From Chamaea fasciata (lineage: Eukaryota; Chordata; Aves; Passeriformes; Sylviidae): a stretch of 64,000 bases of DNA. The stretch is taken from NCBI GenBank assembly GCA_029207755.1, contig JARCOQ010000002.1:2604001-2668000 (forward strand), in the 5' to 3' direction. The notes beneath the pieces are model-generated. The model saw nothing but the letters and a program-made list of their open reading frames with translations. It was not told the DNA's origin and searched no databases. Below, piece by piece: positions 40,366-52,722 of this stretch (positions are counted from its first letter, which is position 1; the number at the start of each line of letters is the position of its first letter). Position numbers and translations under genes: made by a program.

Positions 40366-41621
40366 TTGTTTCCTGCTGCACTTCCTCCCAGTGGAGGGCT
40401 GTAAGAAGGACTTGGGTTTCCTTTGTTTCCTCAAGTTCAGTGGGAATCCCCCAACCCCCCTGGCAGCCTCTGAGGAGAGGGAACACCAGAAATGGCAGCT
40501 GGACGGGCTGTGCCAGGCCCGTGCTGCTCACACCAGGGCATTTTTAGCGATTCTGCTGTAACAGATTGTCCGCTGCGCCCGTGACTCAGAGGCTCAGACT
40601 CCGGAGTGTTTCCTCAGGGCTTGCAGGAGAGGACTTGGAGCAGGAGCTGTCTTTCCCAGCCGCTTTGCTGAAGCCTGGGAGTCGGAGGGAGCAGCCGCAG
40701 CCAAGCGCTGCCTTTTTCCAGGCTGGGAAGTGCTGAAGGGTGGCTGAGATTGGCACTTCCCTGGGAAACCCTTGGTGCTCTTCCTGCTGAGTGCAGCGCA
40801 GGGGCAGGGGGCTGTCCCTTATTAAGATGTTTCGGAGAAGAGCAGAGTAGTTCTCTCACTGTTTCCCCGAGCGTTTCACTCAGGTGTTTGGCACCGGGAG
40901 CTAACCAAGAATTCTGCCTTGCCCAGATGTTTCTTGAGGTTTTGGTGGTAGACAGTAACAATCCCTCCCTCCTCCATCGCTTGCAGAGATGCTGGGATAT
41001 TTGTTCAGACCGTTCCCCCACCTCAGGCTGCCCGTCTAACGACTTTGCTAACCCAAAAATAGTCTTTCTTATAAAGGTCATGCAAGTTCCAGAAACAAGT
41101 TTCTGTATCAGAAACAGCTCATTGATACGATCACCCAAAAATGGAAGAGATCTTTCTCTGTTCAGGTTATTTTCTTGGTTTTGGCTTGCTTAATCCTGAC
41201 GTGCTGAATCGAAAAGAAGTAGTTTACAATCGGTGTACCCTTGAAAGAAAATGTTAGGAGCAGAGAGAGGATAAAGTTAGTTTCTTATGCAGGATAGGGC
41301 TAATGTTTTGGCAAATGAAGCAGAAGAGAAGAAAAAGGAGTGAAGTTTGCAAAATGAGGCATAGAAAATGTTTCTTCTTAGTGGTGCAATGCACTGTTTT
41401 GTTTTTCTGGCAAAATTAAATGCAAATCCAAGCTGATGCATGAACTCCGTTCTACCAAGAGGTTTTATTTCTGTCAGCACTCATTATGAGAGAAATCTGT
41501 AATTTTAGACCATAAATGTCTGCAGACTGCGATCCACATATGGGTAGGTTCCAGGGCAGCAGTCACATGTTAGAATCAAGATGTCCCTGGAATTTAAAAC
41601 TCTATTCCTGTTACTTTGCAG

Positions 41622-41777
41622 CCTGTCGAGCTGGGTTCTACAAAGCCTCTGCTGGCAACGTGAAGTGTGCCAAATGCCCCCCTCACAGCTCCACCTACGA
41701 AGATGCATCTCTGAACTGCAGGTGTGAAAAGAATTACTTTCGCTCTGAGAAAGACCCTCCATCCATGGCTTGCACCA
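41622..41777 (+). CDS. EPHA3: EPHA3 exon 4 (cysteine-rich EGF-like region)
   Basis: This 156-nt exon encodes part of the extracellular cysteine-rich region that links the ligand-binding domain to the fibronectin repeats and takes part in receptor clustering. The translation starts in the middle of an Ala codon and runs CRAGFYKASAGNVKCAKC, then PPHSS and NCRCEKNYF, ending DPPSMACT. The six spaced cysteines and the PPHSS and NCRC motifs are the Eph signature. The acceptor follows a good pyrimidine tract (cctgttactttgcag) and the donor is GTGAGT, giving entry after codon base 1 and exit after codon base 1. The length of 156 nt is what I recall for this exon in EphA genes. Reading past the donor meets a TAG at 41783. 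Several residues match EPHA3 better than EPHA5 or EPHA4. Confidence 0.95.
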
Positions 41778-42246
41778 GTGAGTAGCGTCATTCTGCTCGG
41801 GGCTGTCATCCTCGCTGCTCCATCTGTACCTCCACAACAGCTCGCTCGCTTGCTTCCTCTCATGTCCCACTGCAGCCAGCCATCCACTCCCTCTCCTGTC
41901 TTCCTGAGTGTCGGACAGGCTGCTGGAAATTGGTGGGCTGGGTTTCTGCCTCTTCTGTTTTCGTTTTTCTCCTTCTTTGTACCCTGTCGGACTCGAGAAG
42001 GAGAAATGGGATTTTTATATTGCTGCCACTACTCTCAGCCCTCAATCCTGCAGTGCACCCTGAGGGGATTCTCTGTTTTATAAGACAACATGGTTCTTGT
42101 TAGGCTAGGTCTGCAATCTAGTGAAATACTTCAGGAGTCTCCACAGAAGTGTTTGGTTATTAATGCTTTTTTACTTTGATATTTCTGCGCCCTTGCAAGG
42201 AGCACCTTTGGGGAGAAAACCTCATTCCCTGATTTCCCTTTCGCAG
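41778..42246 (+). other. EPHA3: EPHA3 intron 4
   Basis: This is a short 469-bp intron with donor GTGAGT and an acceptor preceded by a clear pyrimidine tract (gatttccctttcgcag). It is the shortest intron in the window. I see no repeat or other element inside it. Confidence 0.9.
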
Positions 42247-42585
42247 GACCGCCATCCGCCCCGAGGAACGTGATCTCCAACATCAACGAGACCTCTGTCA
42301 TCCTGGACTGGAGCTGGCCTCTGGACACGGGGGGCAGGAAGGACGTCACCTTCAACATCGTCTGCAAGAAGTGCGGCGGGGGCAGCGCCCGGCAGTGCGA
42401 GCCGTGCAGCGGCGCCGTGCGGTTCCTGCCGCGGCAGAGCGGGCTCACCAACACCACCGTCACCGTGGTGGACCTGCTGGCACACACCAACTACACCTTC
42501 GAGATCGACGCCGTCAACGGCGTGTCCGACCTCAGCGCCCTGGCCAGGCAGTTCGCTGCCGTCAGCATCACCACCAACCAAGCTG
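42247..42585 (+). CDS. EPHA3: EPHA3 exon 5 (first fibronectin type III domain)
   Basis: This 339-nt exon encodes almost exactly one fibronectin type III domain of the extracellular stalk. The frame, A|GA CCG CCA, gives RPPSAPRNVISNINETSV, then LDWSWPLDTGGRKDV, CKKC and CEPC cysteine pairs, FLPRQ, LTNTTVTV, LLAHTNYTFEIDAVNGVS and finally TTNQA. The SNINETSVILDWSWPLDTGGRKDV region is diagnostic of EPHA3. N-glycosylation sequons are visible at NET, NTT and NYT. Compared from memory with the mammalian protein, the loop between CKKC and CEPC is one residue longer (GGGSARQ against six residues), which accounts for 339 rather than 336 nt. The exon is very GC-rich and rich in CpG compared with its introns. 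Donor GTGAGT follows the final G. Confidence 0.97.
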
Positions 42586-42945
42586 GTGAGTCTCTGCCTG
42601 CTCGCCTTTCCTTCGTGCGCAGCTGCTGGGCGGTTCTGTGCGCGCCTTTGCGGCCCTGATCTACAGAATTTACTCTGTGCTAGTCATGCCTTGAGCTTTA
42701 GCTTGCCTATTTTCACATTCTGTGCTGCCCAGGGGTGTAGTGCTGAGCCTCACATTCAGTGTCACTCAGCTCTTCACAGAGCAGGGAGACAAAACAAATC
42801 CTTTTCCTGCTGAACACCAAGGACAACTTTCAGGCCCAACAGCACAAACAGGGGTGGGCTGAAGGGAGGAACAAGAAGGATGGGACCTGACAACCTGAAG
42901 CTGGAATTGGACAATTAAACCCCGATATGCAAATAGAACAAAACT

Positions 42946-42953
42946 TATAAAAA
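42946..42953 (+). promoter_or_regulatory. TATA box of the intronic LTR
   Basis: TATAAAAA lies 12 bp after an ATGCAAAT octamer-like site and about 37 bp after an inverted CCAAT. This order is typical of a U3 promoter. Present activity cannot be judged from sequence. Confidence 0.5.
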
Positions 42954-43061
42954 TGTAAGATCTCGTGACCACTCAGCCATTTTGTGACCGTTTTGGGTCC
43001 ACCTTGAGTGTAGCCCTGGTCAGGCTCTTGTCCTGCCCAAGGTGGATCCTGGAGGCCTTTC

Positions 43062-43067
43062 AATAAA
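43062..43067 (+). terminator. LTR poly(A) signal in sense with EPHA3
   Basis: A canonical AATAAA sits in the R region of the LTR and is followed by a T-rich, CT-rich stretch (ccttattctctagctctgtcc). It could end LTR transcripts or, in principle, truncate EPHA3 transcripts shortly after exon 5. Confidence 0.45.
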
Positions 43068-46000
43068 TACCTGCCTTATTCTCTAGCTCTGTCCACTCTC
43101 AGGTCAGCCTTCCCAAGGCATCACTAGGGTAACTAATTGACTTGGATATTCCTGTAAAAGTAAAAGCAGGAACAAACCCAGTGTGTGTTTCTGTCAAAGA
43201 ACCTGGCAGCATGACTGTTATGATTAACTCCCAGTTCCCAGTTAATAGTCTCTAATAGCAGGCTCACATGATTCCTTAGCCAGAATGTGTTTTATTAATA
43301 AAGCCAGATTTTAATAAAACACTCATTTCAATAACCTCCAACGTAAATTACTGTAGTAATCTTAGTGATTAATTTTGATTAAATAGAAGTGAAAAAAGGC
43401 TTTGATGTTAGACGCATAAAAAGCTAACATTAAATTAGAGAGGTTTAAAACATAGCTTTTTTTTTTTTTTCTTTTTTTTGTCTCTCCTTTACAAGTTGTC
43501 TCACCAGCTCTGAATTATTGCCAGCGTGATGGGGGTGTGGAGCTGAATACTGAATTAGATCGTGGTGTCACAGCTGATGGGGTACAAAAGGGCTGCCCTC
43601 CTTCTGTGGAGACTTATTAAAGCCTTTGAGGCCCTCTGTGAGCACAGCAGTGTGCCCTGGCTGTTGGATCAGAGCCTTTGTCATCGCTGCACCATTCTGC
43701 CATTTGCTTCTCTTTTGACTTGGCTTAATTTTTCTGAAGGTTGTGAAGAATTCTAGACTCCTCCCTGGCATTTGGTTCGGTGTCAGATTTTTAGGAGCAA
43801 TGTTTGCCAGTGAAGAGAGAGACTAGATGCCGAAATTTCTGTAGTTGTGCACCATGCAGCTTCCATCAGGAGGCTTTGGACAGAAAACATGCCTGTCTTC
43901 AGTAAGGCTCCTCCCATGTCCTCCCATTCCACACCACGTCTCCAAATTGCTTCCAGTTCTGTCTTCCTGAAAGCACAGACAAGTTAACATTGTTCTAAGC
44001 AGGCATCCTCCTGGTGGGCTGTGTTATTGCAATGTTTTTCACTCTAGAGGGTGTATGTTTTCTCCTTAAATCACAGATCAGCTGTAGTGGGAGGCATAAA
44101 AATGTGAGAACAGGCTGTTTATTTCCTGACCCCAGTCACTACATTTCCCAATGCTCTGAGGGGCTGTCTAACTGTGCAGTAGGCAGAGGTGAGTCTACCC
44201 AATTCAGCTCTGGAACCTGCACTTTACGTCCATTCAATCTTTTACTCTTGTAGTTCATTGTTTTGGATTTTTGGATCAGTGACTTGGAGCATCCTTGTTG
44301 GGTTACCCTCTCTTCTTCTGTTTCTTCTCTCAAAGGTGTTGCCTTTCTGGCTGTTCCTCACCACAGCACTTAGAAATCACCTGAGCAAAGTGTCCAAAAC
44401 AATAAACTCTCCGGGATCAGGGAAGTTCTTTCTCTGCAGAGGCTTCCTGCTTTGCGGCGTGCTTCCCCAGGGCCCAGAGCTGCTGCCTTTGCACTACAAG
44501 GTGGATTTTGATTTCGGTGTGGAACACACAGTGCCTGGGATGTGGCAAAGTCAGAGCATTTCAGGCAACAGCAGCTCTGTTCACTGTAACCCACAGGCTG
44601 CTTAAGCAGTTTATTTTCTAATTTTATGCGTAGCCCGTTTTTTCTTTAAGTACATTTAGGTGATGTGGTTTAGTACAGGCTTAACTGTGCTATCTCTTGA
44701 TCATGCCAGTTGGTTTACTGTATTAGAATTCCCTTAGAAACTCTGCAAGTCGTTAAAATTAGACTTCAGGTTAAAGTATAATTACAAAAATATAATTTAT
44801 CTTGCATTCCCTCACTGGTCAGATCACAAAAGGGATATATCAGCAGCACATTTTTAGCTCTGTAAGGTCTAGAATTCTGTCCCAAGAGAGCTTTCCTACA
44901 GCTTTATCCTTAATTTCCATGTACCTTATCCAAATGGGTCTGGGTTGCCGGGAGGGGTCACAAATCCAGGTTAGACCAGAGGGGCACAGCAAGCAGAAGG
45001 AGCAAAGTGAAAACCCTGTAGAGGGTAGATGAGAACAAGAAGGTCAAGTCTGTGACCCTCCTTTTGCAACAACATTTTCCTGGCAGCTGCTCCACATCAA
45101 TCTGAATATTCTGTCTCAACACACCAACTTTGCGTGTGCATCTTCCTGAATGCTTACCCCTTTCATTATTTCTGGTGGTTCAGTGTTCGTGCTTCCAGCA
45201 AAATTATTATTGATATCAAAGTTTAATTAAAAATAATTTAATTTTCTGTACTTTCCAAATCTACTCATGCCAATCCCCAAATATTTTCCTTATTTTCCCC
45301 CCTAATACCTCAGTCCTTTATTGCATTGATAATAAAAGAGATTGTTTTCTTTCGATCACTAAAAGCACACTGTAAGAGCTTTAAATGGAGCTTAGTTCTT
45401 AAGGACTTAATGCCAAGGTCTCAACAGTGCAGCTGCAGAGGGTGGTAGCAGCTAAATTCAGCTAAAATAAGGTAATATCAGCACTAAACCAGTTCCGAAG
45501 GGTTTTGTGCTGTGAGGGATCCTGGAATCAGCAGAGGAACAAAGGGGACGTGTTGTAACAAGAGGCTTCTTCCAGTTCTGTCCTCAGCTCACCACAGCTC
45601 TTCCACACAACGCAGGTAGGATGCAGAGAGGTGCCCAGAGGAAATAAATTGGATAATAAAGAGGAATCCCTGCAGAGGAAACATAGAAGGCTTTTTGTGG
45701 GCTAAATTTCGACTAGAAATGTCAATTTTCCTAATAACTGTAGAAAGTGGTTGTGCTCCTCAATCGAGAGCCCAAAAGTGCCTAACCCTGGGTTTTGGCC
45801 TCTCCACAGGTCACTTGTGCACCTGCAAAATTTCGATTCCTCTCTCTGCCAGGGACTTTTCCTAGAGGGAGCTTAGAGAGTAACCACCCCCACGTCCAAA
45901 CTGAGGCATCTTCTGCAAAGCTATTATTATATTATAAATAATAACAAAACCCCAGATCTGCCTTATATCACCTCAAGCTTCCCTAGACAAGCAGTAGTTT

Positions 46001-49000
46001 GATCATCTGGAGTCTCCTCCTTTTACCTTTTATTCTCCTAAAAGGCAGAAAGCAGAACAAGCCATGTAACTTGTTTAACCATCTTGCTTAATGGTTGAAC
46101 CCAGGCATGAAAAGCCCTAGGAAAAATCAGTTTGTTTAAGGAGAAGATAACCAATAAGGCACTCTACAGAGTTTTTACAAGAGACCAGGATGAAAATTAT
46201 TTTAAAAATAACCCTGAGAACAAAATTAACCACTAGACAGAGAAATTGGGATCATACGGAGTGTTGAGGGGAAGACATGGCTGGTTTTGCCACTGAAAAT
46301 TCCAAGCCATATGTTAATTTCAGCTGGGGGGGATAAGCATTTACAATGGAGAAAGAACCAGTCAATTTTTCAGTCCTTTTTCAAGTAGAGACTTCTGTGG
46401 CTCCTTGGAAAGCTTGTTAATACCTCCTCAGAACCCGAATTTTATTCGTCTGAAATCTCTGGCTTCAAGGGAATAAGTTCAGCCCCAAGCTTTGTTTCAG
46501 TGTATGTATTTGATTATTTGCAGGTACTTTGATGCTATTTATGTGCTCAGCCTGCGCTGCACTGTCTTCAGCAGCTCACAAATGATGTGTGATGCTCCCT
46601 GTTTAAATAAAATCCATATTTAGAGAGGGTTGTGTGCACTTTACAACCTATATCCCAAGGCAAGTCCCTTAAGTAGATCTGTCTTCTAAGAGAGACAATT
46701 TGAGAGAGGCACAGATGTTTGGGGGATGATATATTTCTTTCTTTCCCTATGGCCCTTATAAAAAGGACGAGAAGATAGACTTATTAAAAGTGAGCTAATG
46801 ACATGATGTAGGGAGTCTCTGGTTCACTGACTGTTATTACAGCTGTGCCCCATTACGTACTGAATACCTAGGACATGCTTGTTTTTCTGAATGACATTTA
46901 TCTTTTGAGTTTCAAACATTCCTGGCATAAATAAAGATTTTACGCTCTTCAAATGTGTTTTACAGTTCAGCCCAGAGGCTATTCAAGGATCATTTTAACT
47001 CAATAAAACTCCTTTAGGGATATAAAAAGGGAAGTGTTTTAACAATGTCGCTCCATGCATAGCCCATTATTAGCTAGAGACGTTCTGCCTGCAAAGTCTT
47101 TGAAGCCTTGGCAGAGCTTCCTTGACGTTCAGGGGAAAAGGGATCAAAGTCTGTGACACACACTGGGCTCCTCAGTGCCTGCTCAGTCCTCGTGTGAACG
47201 CCCCTGACCTGACAGAAAGTTCGCAGGTGAAGTTTGTGGCTCGGGGAGTTTTTCTCTTTCGGAGCTTTTTGTCCACAGATCACGGTGATATTTCGTTCAG
47301 CAGCCAGTGGGTAGTGGTTTTCTTTGCTTGCTTCTGTTGGTCTTTCTCATCTTAGTTTGGTGCAAGAGTAAAAATGAAGGAGTGTAGGTAAGCAGGGTGC
47401 TTACTCCTCCGTTAATAAACCTTAGACATCTGTCTCTCTCTGTTCTCTGTGCTGACATTCTCAGTGATCACTGAGGGAAATTGTGTTCCTCCTGACTGTA
47501 AACAGAGCTATCAATTTGCTTTTTGAAGCAATTCCCTCCAGGCAATTTGCAAGCTGGGGACAGATGGGAAAAATTGTTTCTTTGGGTTTGGGGACTATTC
47601 CTGCAGTGGGAATTATGAATGTAATAAGTGTCAGCTTCTACAGCAAAAAGGGTCTCCTTTTTAGCATTCCTTTTAGTAAACTGTATCTCCACGTATACAA
47701 AAAACATGTTTTAAAATTATTAAATCATCTCCAAATCCAAAAGCATGTGAAAGATGTCAGCACCGTTCAAGTCTTTTTTGTTAGAGGTTCTTCTTTCCTG
47801 ATGAACCTCCACACAAGCAATTGCTCCAAATGACAGGGCAAGAAGTTTGAGAAATGTTGTTTCTTTCCATAGTGTGTTCTGGGCAGGTGGAAAAGACTTA
47901 CTGGCAGACCAGCTCAGGAGCTCTTGGTGATGACTTAAAAGGAGAGAAAATATTTTGTATCATAAATTGCTTATTTAAAGGCAGTTGTCTTCTCCAGTTT
48001 TGGATAATGGCTTTTTCAGAGATAGTCTCGAAGTATATTCTTAGATAGTGCATGGGATTTCTCTGGCTGAGGACATAATCAAATTAGCACAGAAAGGCAA
48101 AGCCTGCTCAGCACCTGAATGTTGATGTTGTGAGCGTGGTGAATAAATTATTCTCTCTGATCACTTCAGGAAACGTGAGGCACTAAAATCCTCTAAGGTA
48201 ACGTAACAAAGGGGTAGGGAAGGCAAAGAAAAACAGTTTATTTAAACTGATAGGGTCTTAACACATTCAGTGAAAAATATGAACTATTGCAAAGCTCCCA
48301 CCATCACCACCTCAACAGAGAGCAGAAAGAATAACATTTGTGTTGTGAGTACCTTTGGGATGACTCCTTATGAAAGCCCATCCAGCATTTGTCTCCTCTC
48401 TGAAATAACAGCTGGGAATGCCACAGCACCATAATTTTCCGTTTCTGAAGCGAGTGCCTTGTGCAGCCTGATCCTCCCCAAATGGACATGGCATTTCCAT
48501 GACTTATTATACATGTGTTCAACACATGAGCAAATCAAACGTTTTGTTTGCTCCGGGGAAGGCATTTGCTATCTCTTGTAATAAAAAGAGGGAGAAGCAA
48601 AGAACATGATTGCGCTGCACTTAACGACGTTTTCTTTTAATTTAGAATTTATTTGGAAAAGTGAGAAATGATCTCTGATAATCACTTGTCCAGTGACAGC
48701 TGCTGCCCAGAAGGTTGCCTTTCTCTGCACTTGAGAGGGAAATCAAGCAGCTGCCTTTTGGTGTAATTCCTGCTGAAGCTGCTTGTTTCCCCCTTTCCAG
48801 TTCCCTGCAGTCTTTCTTCCCCAGCACCTGTGAAATGCCTGCAGCCACTCTGGAGTCTGTAACCACAGGCTGGAGCCTTTCCCAGATGCATGTGGGCACT
48901 TCTGCCATAATGCAGGCAGTCATCCATTAGAACAGCCATGAAGAAACCACTTTTTAATTTTTTTTTTTCCTGTTCCTGGGAGAGATGTGCCCAGCTTTGT

Positions 49001-52000
49001 TTCGTCCAGTGGCAGCCTGCCTGTGTTTGCCTTTTGAAGTTTTGTCCTGTTTCTTTCCTTCCACGTTTTGGCGTGCGTAAAAGCGATCTTGATAGCCCTT
49101 CTCCCAGAAACCGTGAGCCTTTTCACCCCCTTCCTTAGGATGGAATCCTACCAGGGTCCAGCCTGGGGCTGGAGTGAGGGGCTTTTTGCTGATGGCAGAT
49201 GAGTGGGCTCCCTGATGCCTCGTGGAAGGCACGTCACCTTCAGGCTGACGGTCACCCAGTGCTGCTACAGAATCAGGTGACATTTCACAGCCCAGGTCAT
49301 AAAAATAGATTGAGCTTGCTCCAGCTCAAGGAAAAGGTGCTGGAGGACAAACACAGGCACTGTGCTGGTTTAACTACGTGTCCTGGAGATTAGAGGGCAA
49401 AGGGCTGAGCCTGCACGTGCCTTGAAGTGGTGGGGAGTTGTATCTGGAGGAGCAGCGTGTAGGGTTTGAGCAGGTTTCCAAAGAGTTGTTAAAGTGGGAC
49501 TGTTTCCTCCTCCTCCTGCCCCCTGGGAGGCACCTGGGGGCCTTCTTGGAACGTGCCTGTGGGATGGGGCTTGCTTGCCTCAGCACAATCCTGTAAATTG
49601 TGCTCAACAGAGAAAGTGAATAGGAGTGCAGCCGGAGAAGGTTGGAAACAGGGCAGGTCCTGCTTTCTGTGAGCAGGCTTCGGTCATAAACCCCCTCTAC
49701 ACTAATCCACAGAATAAATGCTGGAGATGTTACAGATTCCAAGTACAAGCACAGCTGTTCACAGACTTCATGTCAATGTGATCGTGTCATGGAGGTGTGA
49801 CATCATTCGACTGATTTGAGAGTTGGTGCTTGGGACTCTTGGGAACTGAAGAGTTGGAATTGATGGATAAACCCAAAGGCAGAAGGTTGGTTGTCAAAAA
49901 ACCCAGATGCTGGGTGGTTTAGCACGAATCAAAATGTGTGTGTGGAGCATTATGAGCAGTGCCAGACCCAGCACCATGGTAAGTTCTCTCATGTCCTGAC
50001 TGTGGAGGTGGCTCCAGTGTCCCAGAGAAACTGCCTCCAAGTGAGAGATCAGTTTGTTCATTCGAACACTGGTGTTTCTGCTTGGGATTGCATGATAGTT
50101 TTGTGGTTTGGATGCTGGTCCTCTTAAGACTGGCAGATTTAGGTTGGAGTCCCAGTGGATCCTACTGTCAGAGAATGCAGATTTAATTTTCAAGTTATGA
50201 TCTTTATTTACTGCTCTTGTTCTACATTACCTCCTGGGGGCATCATAGACATTAAAGAAAATTTATAGGTTATATCAGATTGCAGTATTATGATTAGATA
50301 ATAAAAGCATCAGTTTTCCAAAGGAAGAAAAAGGAACAAGCCTTCCATTTGTTCAGCAGGGCAGAAGTTGAAAATTGAGCAATACAGTCAATTCTGCTTG
50401 GTCACCATCTTTCAGCATAGTTTGGAATATCCTAGGCAAAGCGTATTTTACTCTTGTTTGCAAGCAAAAGCTGGAAGTGAGCTGTGAGTCATTTTAGAAT
50501 TAAATCCTTTCCTAAAATTTAATTTGCGACCTAGAAACCTAAGCCAGAAACAATAGGACTCTAAATGTTTCAGCAGTTGTACACATGTGCCTTCCCAGAG
50601 TTAATACTGAGTTCTCCCTGTCACAGGACAGGGAATTTTCTTTCAGTGCATTTATACATCTGTAAGCCAGTCGCATATGAAAACAATAACCAAGGAGTAG
50701 GGAAAAAGTCAATAAGGAAATTTATATATAGCTGCTATTAAACTGGAGGAAAACAAATCATCTGTTGGGGTCAGTTTCAGTGGGAAATCAATTTGAGCAG
50801 AGTTTTATTGTCGTCTCTGCAGATCCTTCATGTTATTTGCTTGCACCTTTAATAGTCCTGACTGAGGAGGTTTTTACACTCGAGCCTAAGCTCCCTGAAT
50901 CATTGTGTTTGTTACCTTTTCAACATGCGCATTCCCAGTTGTCACAAATGCTACCTAACAACACCAAGCGCTCAAAGTACATTTCCCCTCCCAACTCCAG
51001 GGAGTTCTCAAGGTTCCTGTTAAGCGCTTAAAGCGGTTAGGCTGCAGCGCCAGACAAATTCTAACCATGTGATGTGTAAAAGTGCCTCTCTGTGCATTGC
51101 ATGGGACTGCTGAGCCTAAAACGCTTCAGATATGTCCACGCAAGCCTAAAGTCAGTCATAAAAACCCAGCTCTTACTCAAGTGAAGGAGTTGAATACTAA
51201 TAAATTAATCAAAATATCGATAAAAATGTAAATACCTGGCGGCACACTAGACATGGGATTGCTTAAAAAATCACTGCAACATCTTCTTAGTCTGAAAAAG
51301 TACTCTCCTTAAGTTTTACCTTTAATTGCCTTAAGTTTTCTAAATGGTGAACTAATTTAACCTTTGGGTTCCTGTTGATACTTCCATATATTTTTAAAAA
51401 TTTCAATTAATCCTAAAAAGCTTCGTAATGTCTCATGATTTGCTAACCCGGAGTGCAAACGTTTTTTTTGTCAGTGGGAGCTGCAGATTTAAGATAGGAA
51501 TTTCATTTTTAATTTTCAATTTAAGATAGGAAAATAGTGGAAATTCGATGAAAAGAGGCTGTTCTAAATATCATGTATTTCTCTTCCTTTTTGTAGGCTG
51601 ATTCTGAATTCGATCTCGTCCTATTGTGGTTATTTAATTCTCTTCAAGAAACTGTTGATTCTCTCTTCCTCCTATGGAAGGGTAAAGTCCAAGCAGTGTT
51701 GCACATGGTGATGCCTTCACTGTTTAATGGTTTATCATTTTTCTCTTTGCTGGATTTTCAGACACTTCTAATTAAATAATCAAATGCAGTAACTGAGCTG
51801 CTCCAATGTTACAAAATGGAAATTAAGGCTGACCTCTGTTCAGACAGTATTTAGACTAGAGCTCAGTAAGTTTTACATTGTATTCTGGGGATGTGTGCAA
51901 AAAGAAATTAATTAAATGGTCCGAATGTCAAGTTATTTCTCCGAAGGACACCCCAGCCCTGGCTTGGGGCCATATTCAGGTTACCTTAACTCTTACTGTA

Positions 52001-52722
52001 TCTTAAATTCATTGCTTGCAGAAGATTGAAGCATAAACTTGGAAGTTATCTGAACAAGGTATTTTCTTTAATTGGGTTCAAGACTTCTGACCCTTTTCAA
52101 ACCCACCTATCCAACAGGTACAGCAAAAAAATCCAAAAGTATGCATTAAAATTTGAAACTGTGACTGACCAGCAAAGAAAGGTTTTGTGCCGGGAATTTT
52201 TTCCATTTTATCTCACCTTGGTGAGGGATTAAAAGTGGCTGAAATATTATGTTCCCCTGATTATTTATCTCCCCTCCCTGAGCCCGTGCAGTGGGATGCT
52301 GGCTCCTCCAGACACTCTGGATGTCTCATTTCTGAGCAGCTTTGGGAACCCCAGGGATTAGGGAAGGTATATGAATGTTTTATAATGTTATTGATAACTG
52401 CAGAGCAGATGTTTTCTAATAAACTGCTGTGAGATAAGTTACTGGTAGCATCTGCAGAGATGTGTGCAAATGAGCTCAAAATAATTAATACTGTGTTAGA
52501 AGAAAGCTTTTCTTTTTTTTTTTTTTTAAGTTTATCTGTGTTGGAGCATGCAAGATTGTTTCAGCCTGCCCTGAGAATCTGTTAGAGCAAAATTACCATA
52601 ATTTATTAGGAGAAAAGCCATTTCTGTTAATCATATATTAATTATTCATAAAATCAGTATTAATTTTACCTTAATGGGAAGTGTTACCAGCTGGATGCTG
52701 GGCTTGACAATCTATTCACATA

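Larger units (their letters stand above)
1..41621 (+). other. EPHA3: EPHA3 intron 3, 3' part
   Basis: No exon could be supported in these 41.6 kb. None of the open frames on either strand shows a recognisable domain, a family-like composition or a matching splice context, and no part of the Eph ligand-binding domain (exon 3) is visible, so that exon probably lies upstream of the window. The sequence is AT-rich with many short A or T runs. Separately listed items inside it are two CR1 fragments, one LTR-like repeat copy, several microsatellites, a long polypyrimidine tract and two perfect hairpins. Very long introns in the 5' half of Eph genes are normal. Small noncoding RNAs or enhancers could be present but cannot be recognised by eye. 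Confidence 0.8.
42800..43123 (+). mobile_element. Endogenous retrovirus LTR, probable solo copy
   Basis: The segment has the organisation of a retroviral LTR read on the + strand. There is an inverted CCAAT (ATTGG, 42905), an octamer-like ATGCAAAT (42927-42934), a TATA box (TATAAAAA, 42946-42953) and then a poly(A) signal AATAAA (43062-43067) about 115 bp downstream. It ends near GGCATCA. The text (for example GTGACCACTCAGCCATTTTG and the AAGGTGGATCCTGGAGGCC part) matches, from memory, a songbird ERV LTR family. No gag, pol or env reading frame flanks it, so it looks like a solo LTR. The 5' boundary is uncertain and I found no clear target-site duplication. It lies in the same orientation as EPHA3. 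Confidence 0.75.

Noticed and set aside
40614..41138. A 174-codon open frame on the minus strand
   Set aside because: It is the longest frame in the window, but it lies just upstream of exon 4 in a GC-richer patch of intron, with no recognised domain, no promoter and no splice partner. A frame of this length is expected by chance.
1..41621. An unannotated EPHA3 exon or second gene in intron 3
   Set aside because: I looked for Eph ligand-binding motifs and for other protein families on both strands and found none with matching splice sites.
42727..42800. Possible true 5' start of the LTR, with TSD-like TCACT near 42762 and 43121
   Set aside because: The upstream TCACT is not followed by the TG that begins an LTR, so I did not accept it as a target-site duplication and left the 5' boundary open.
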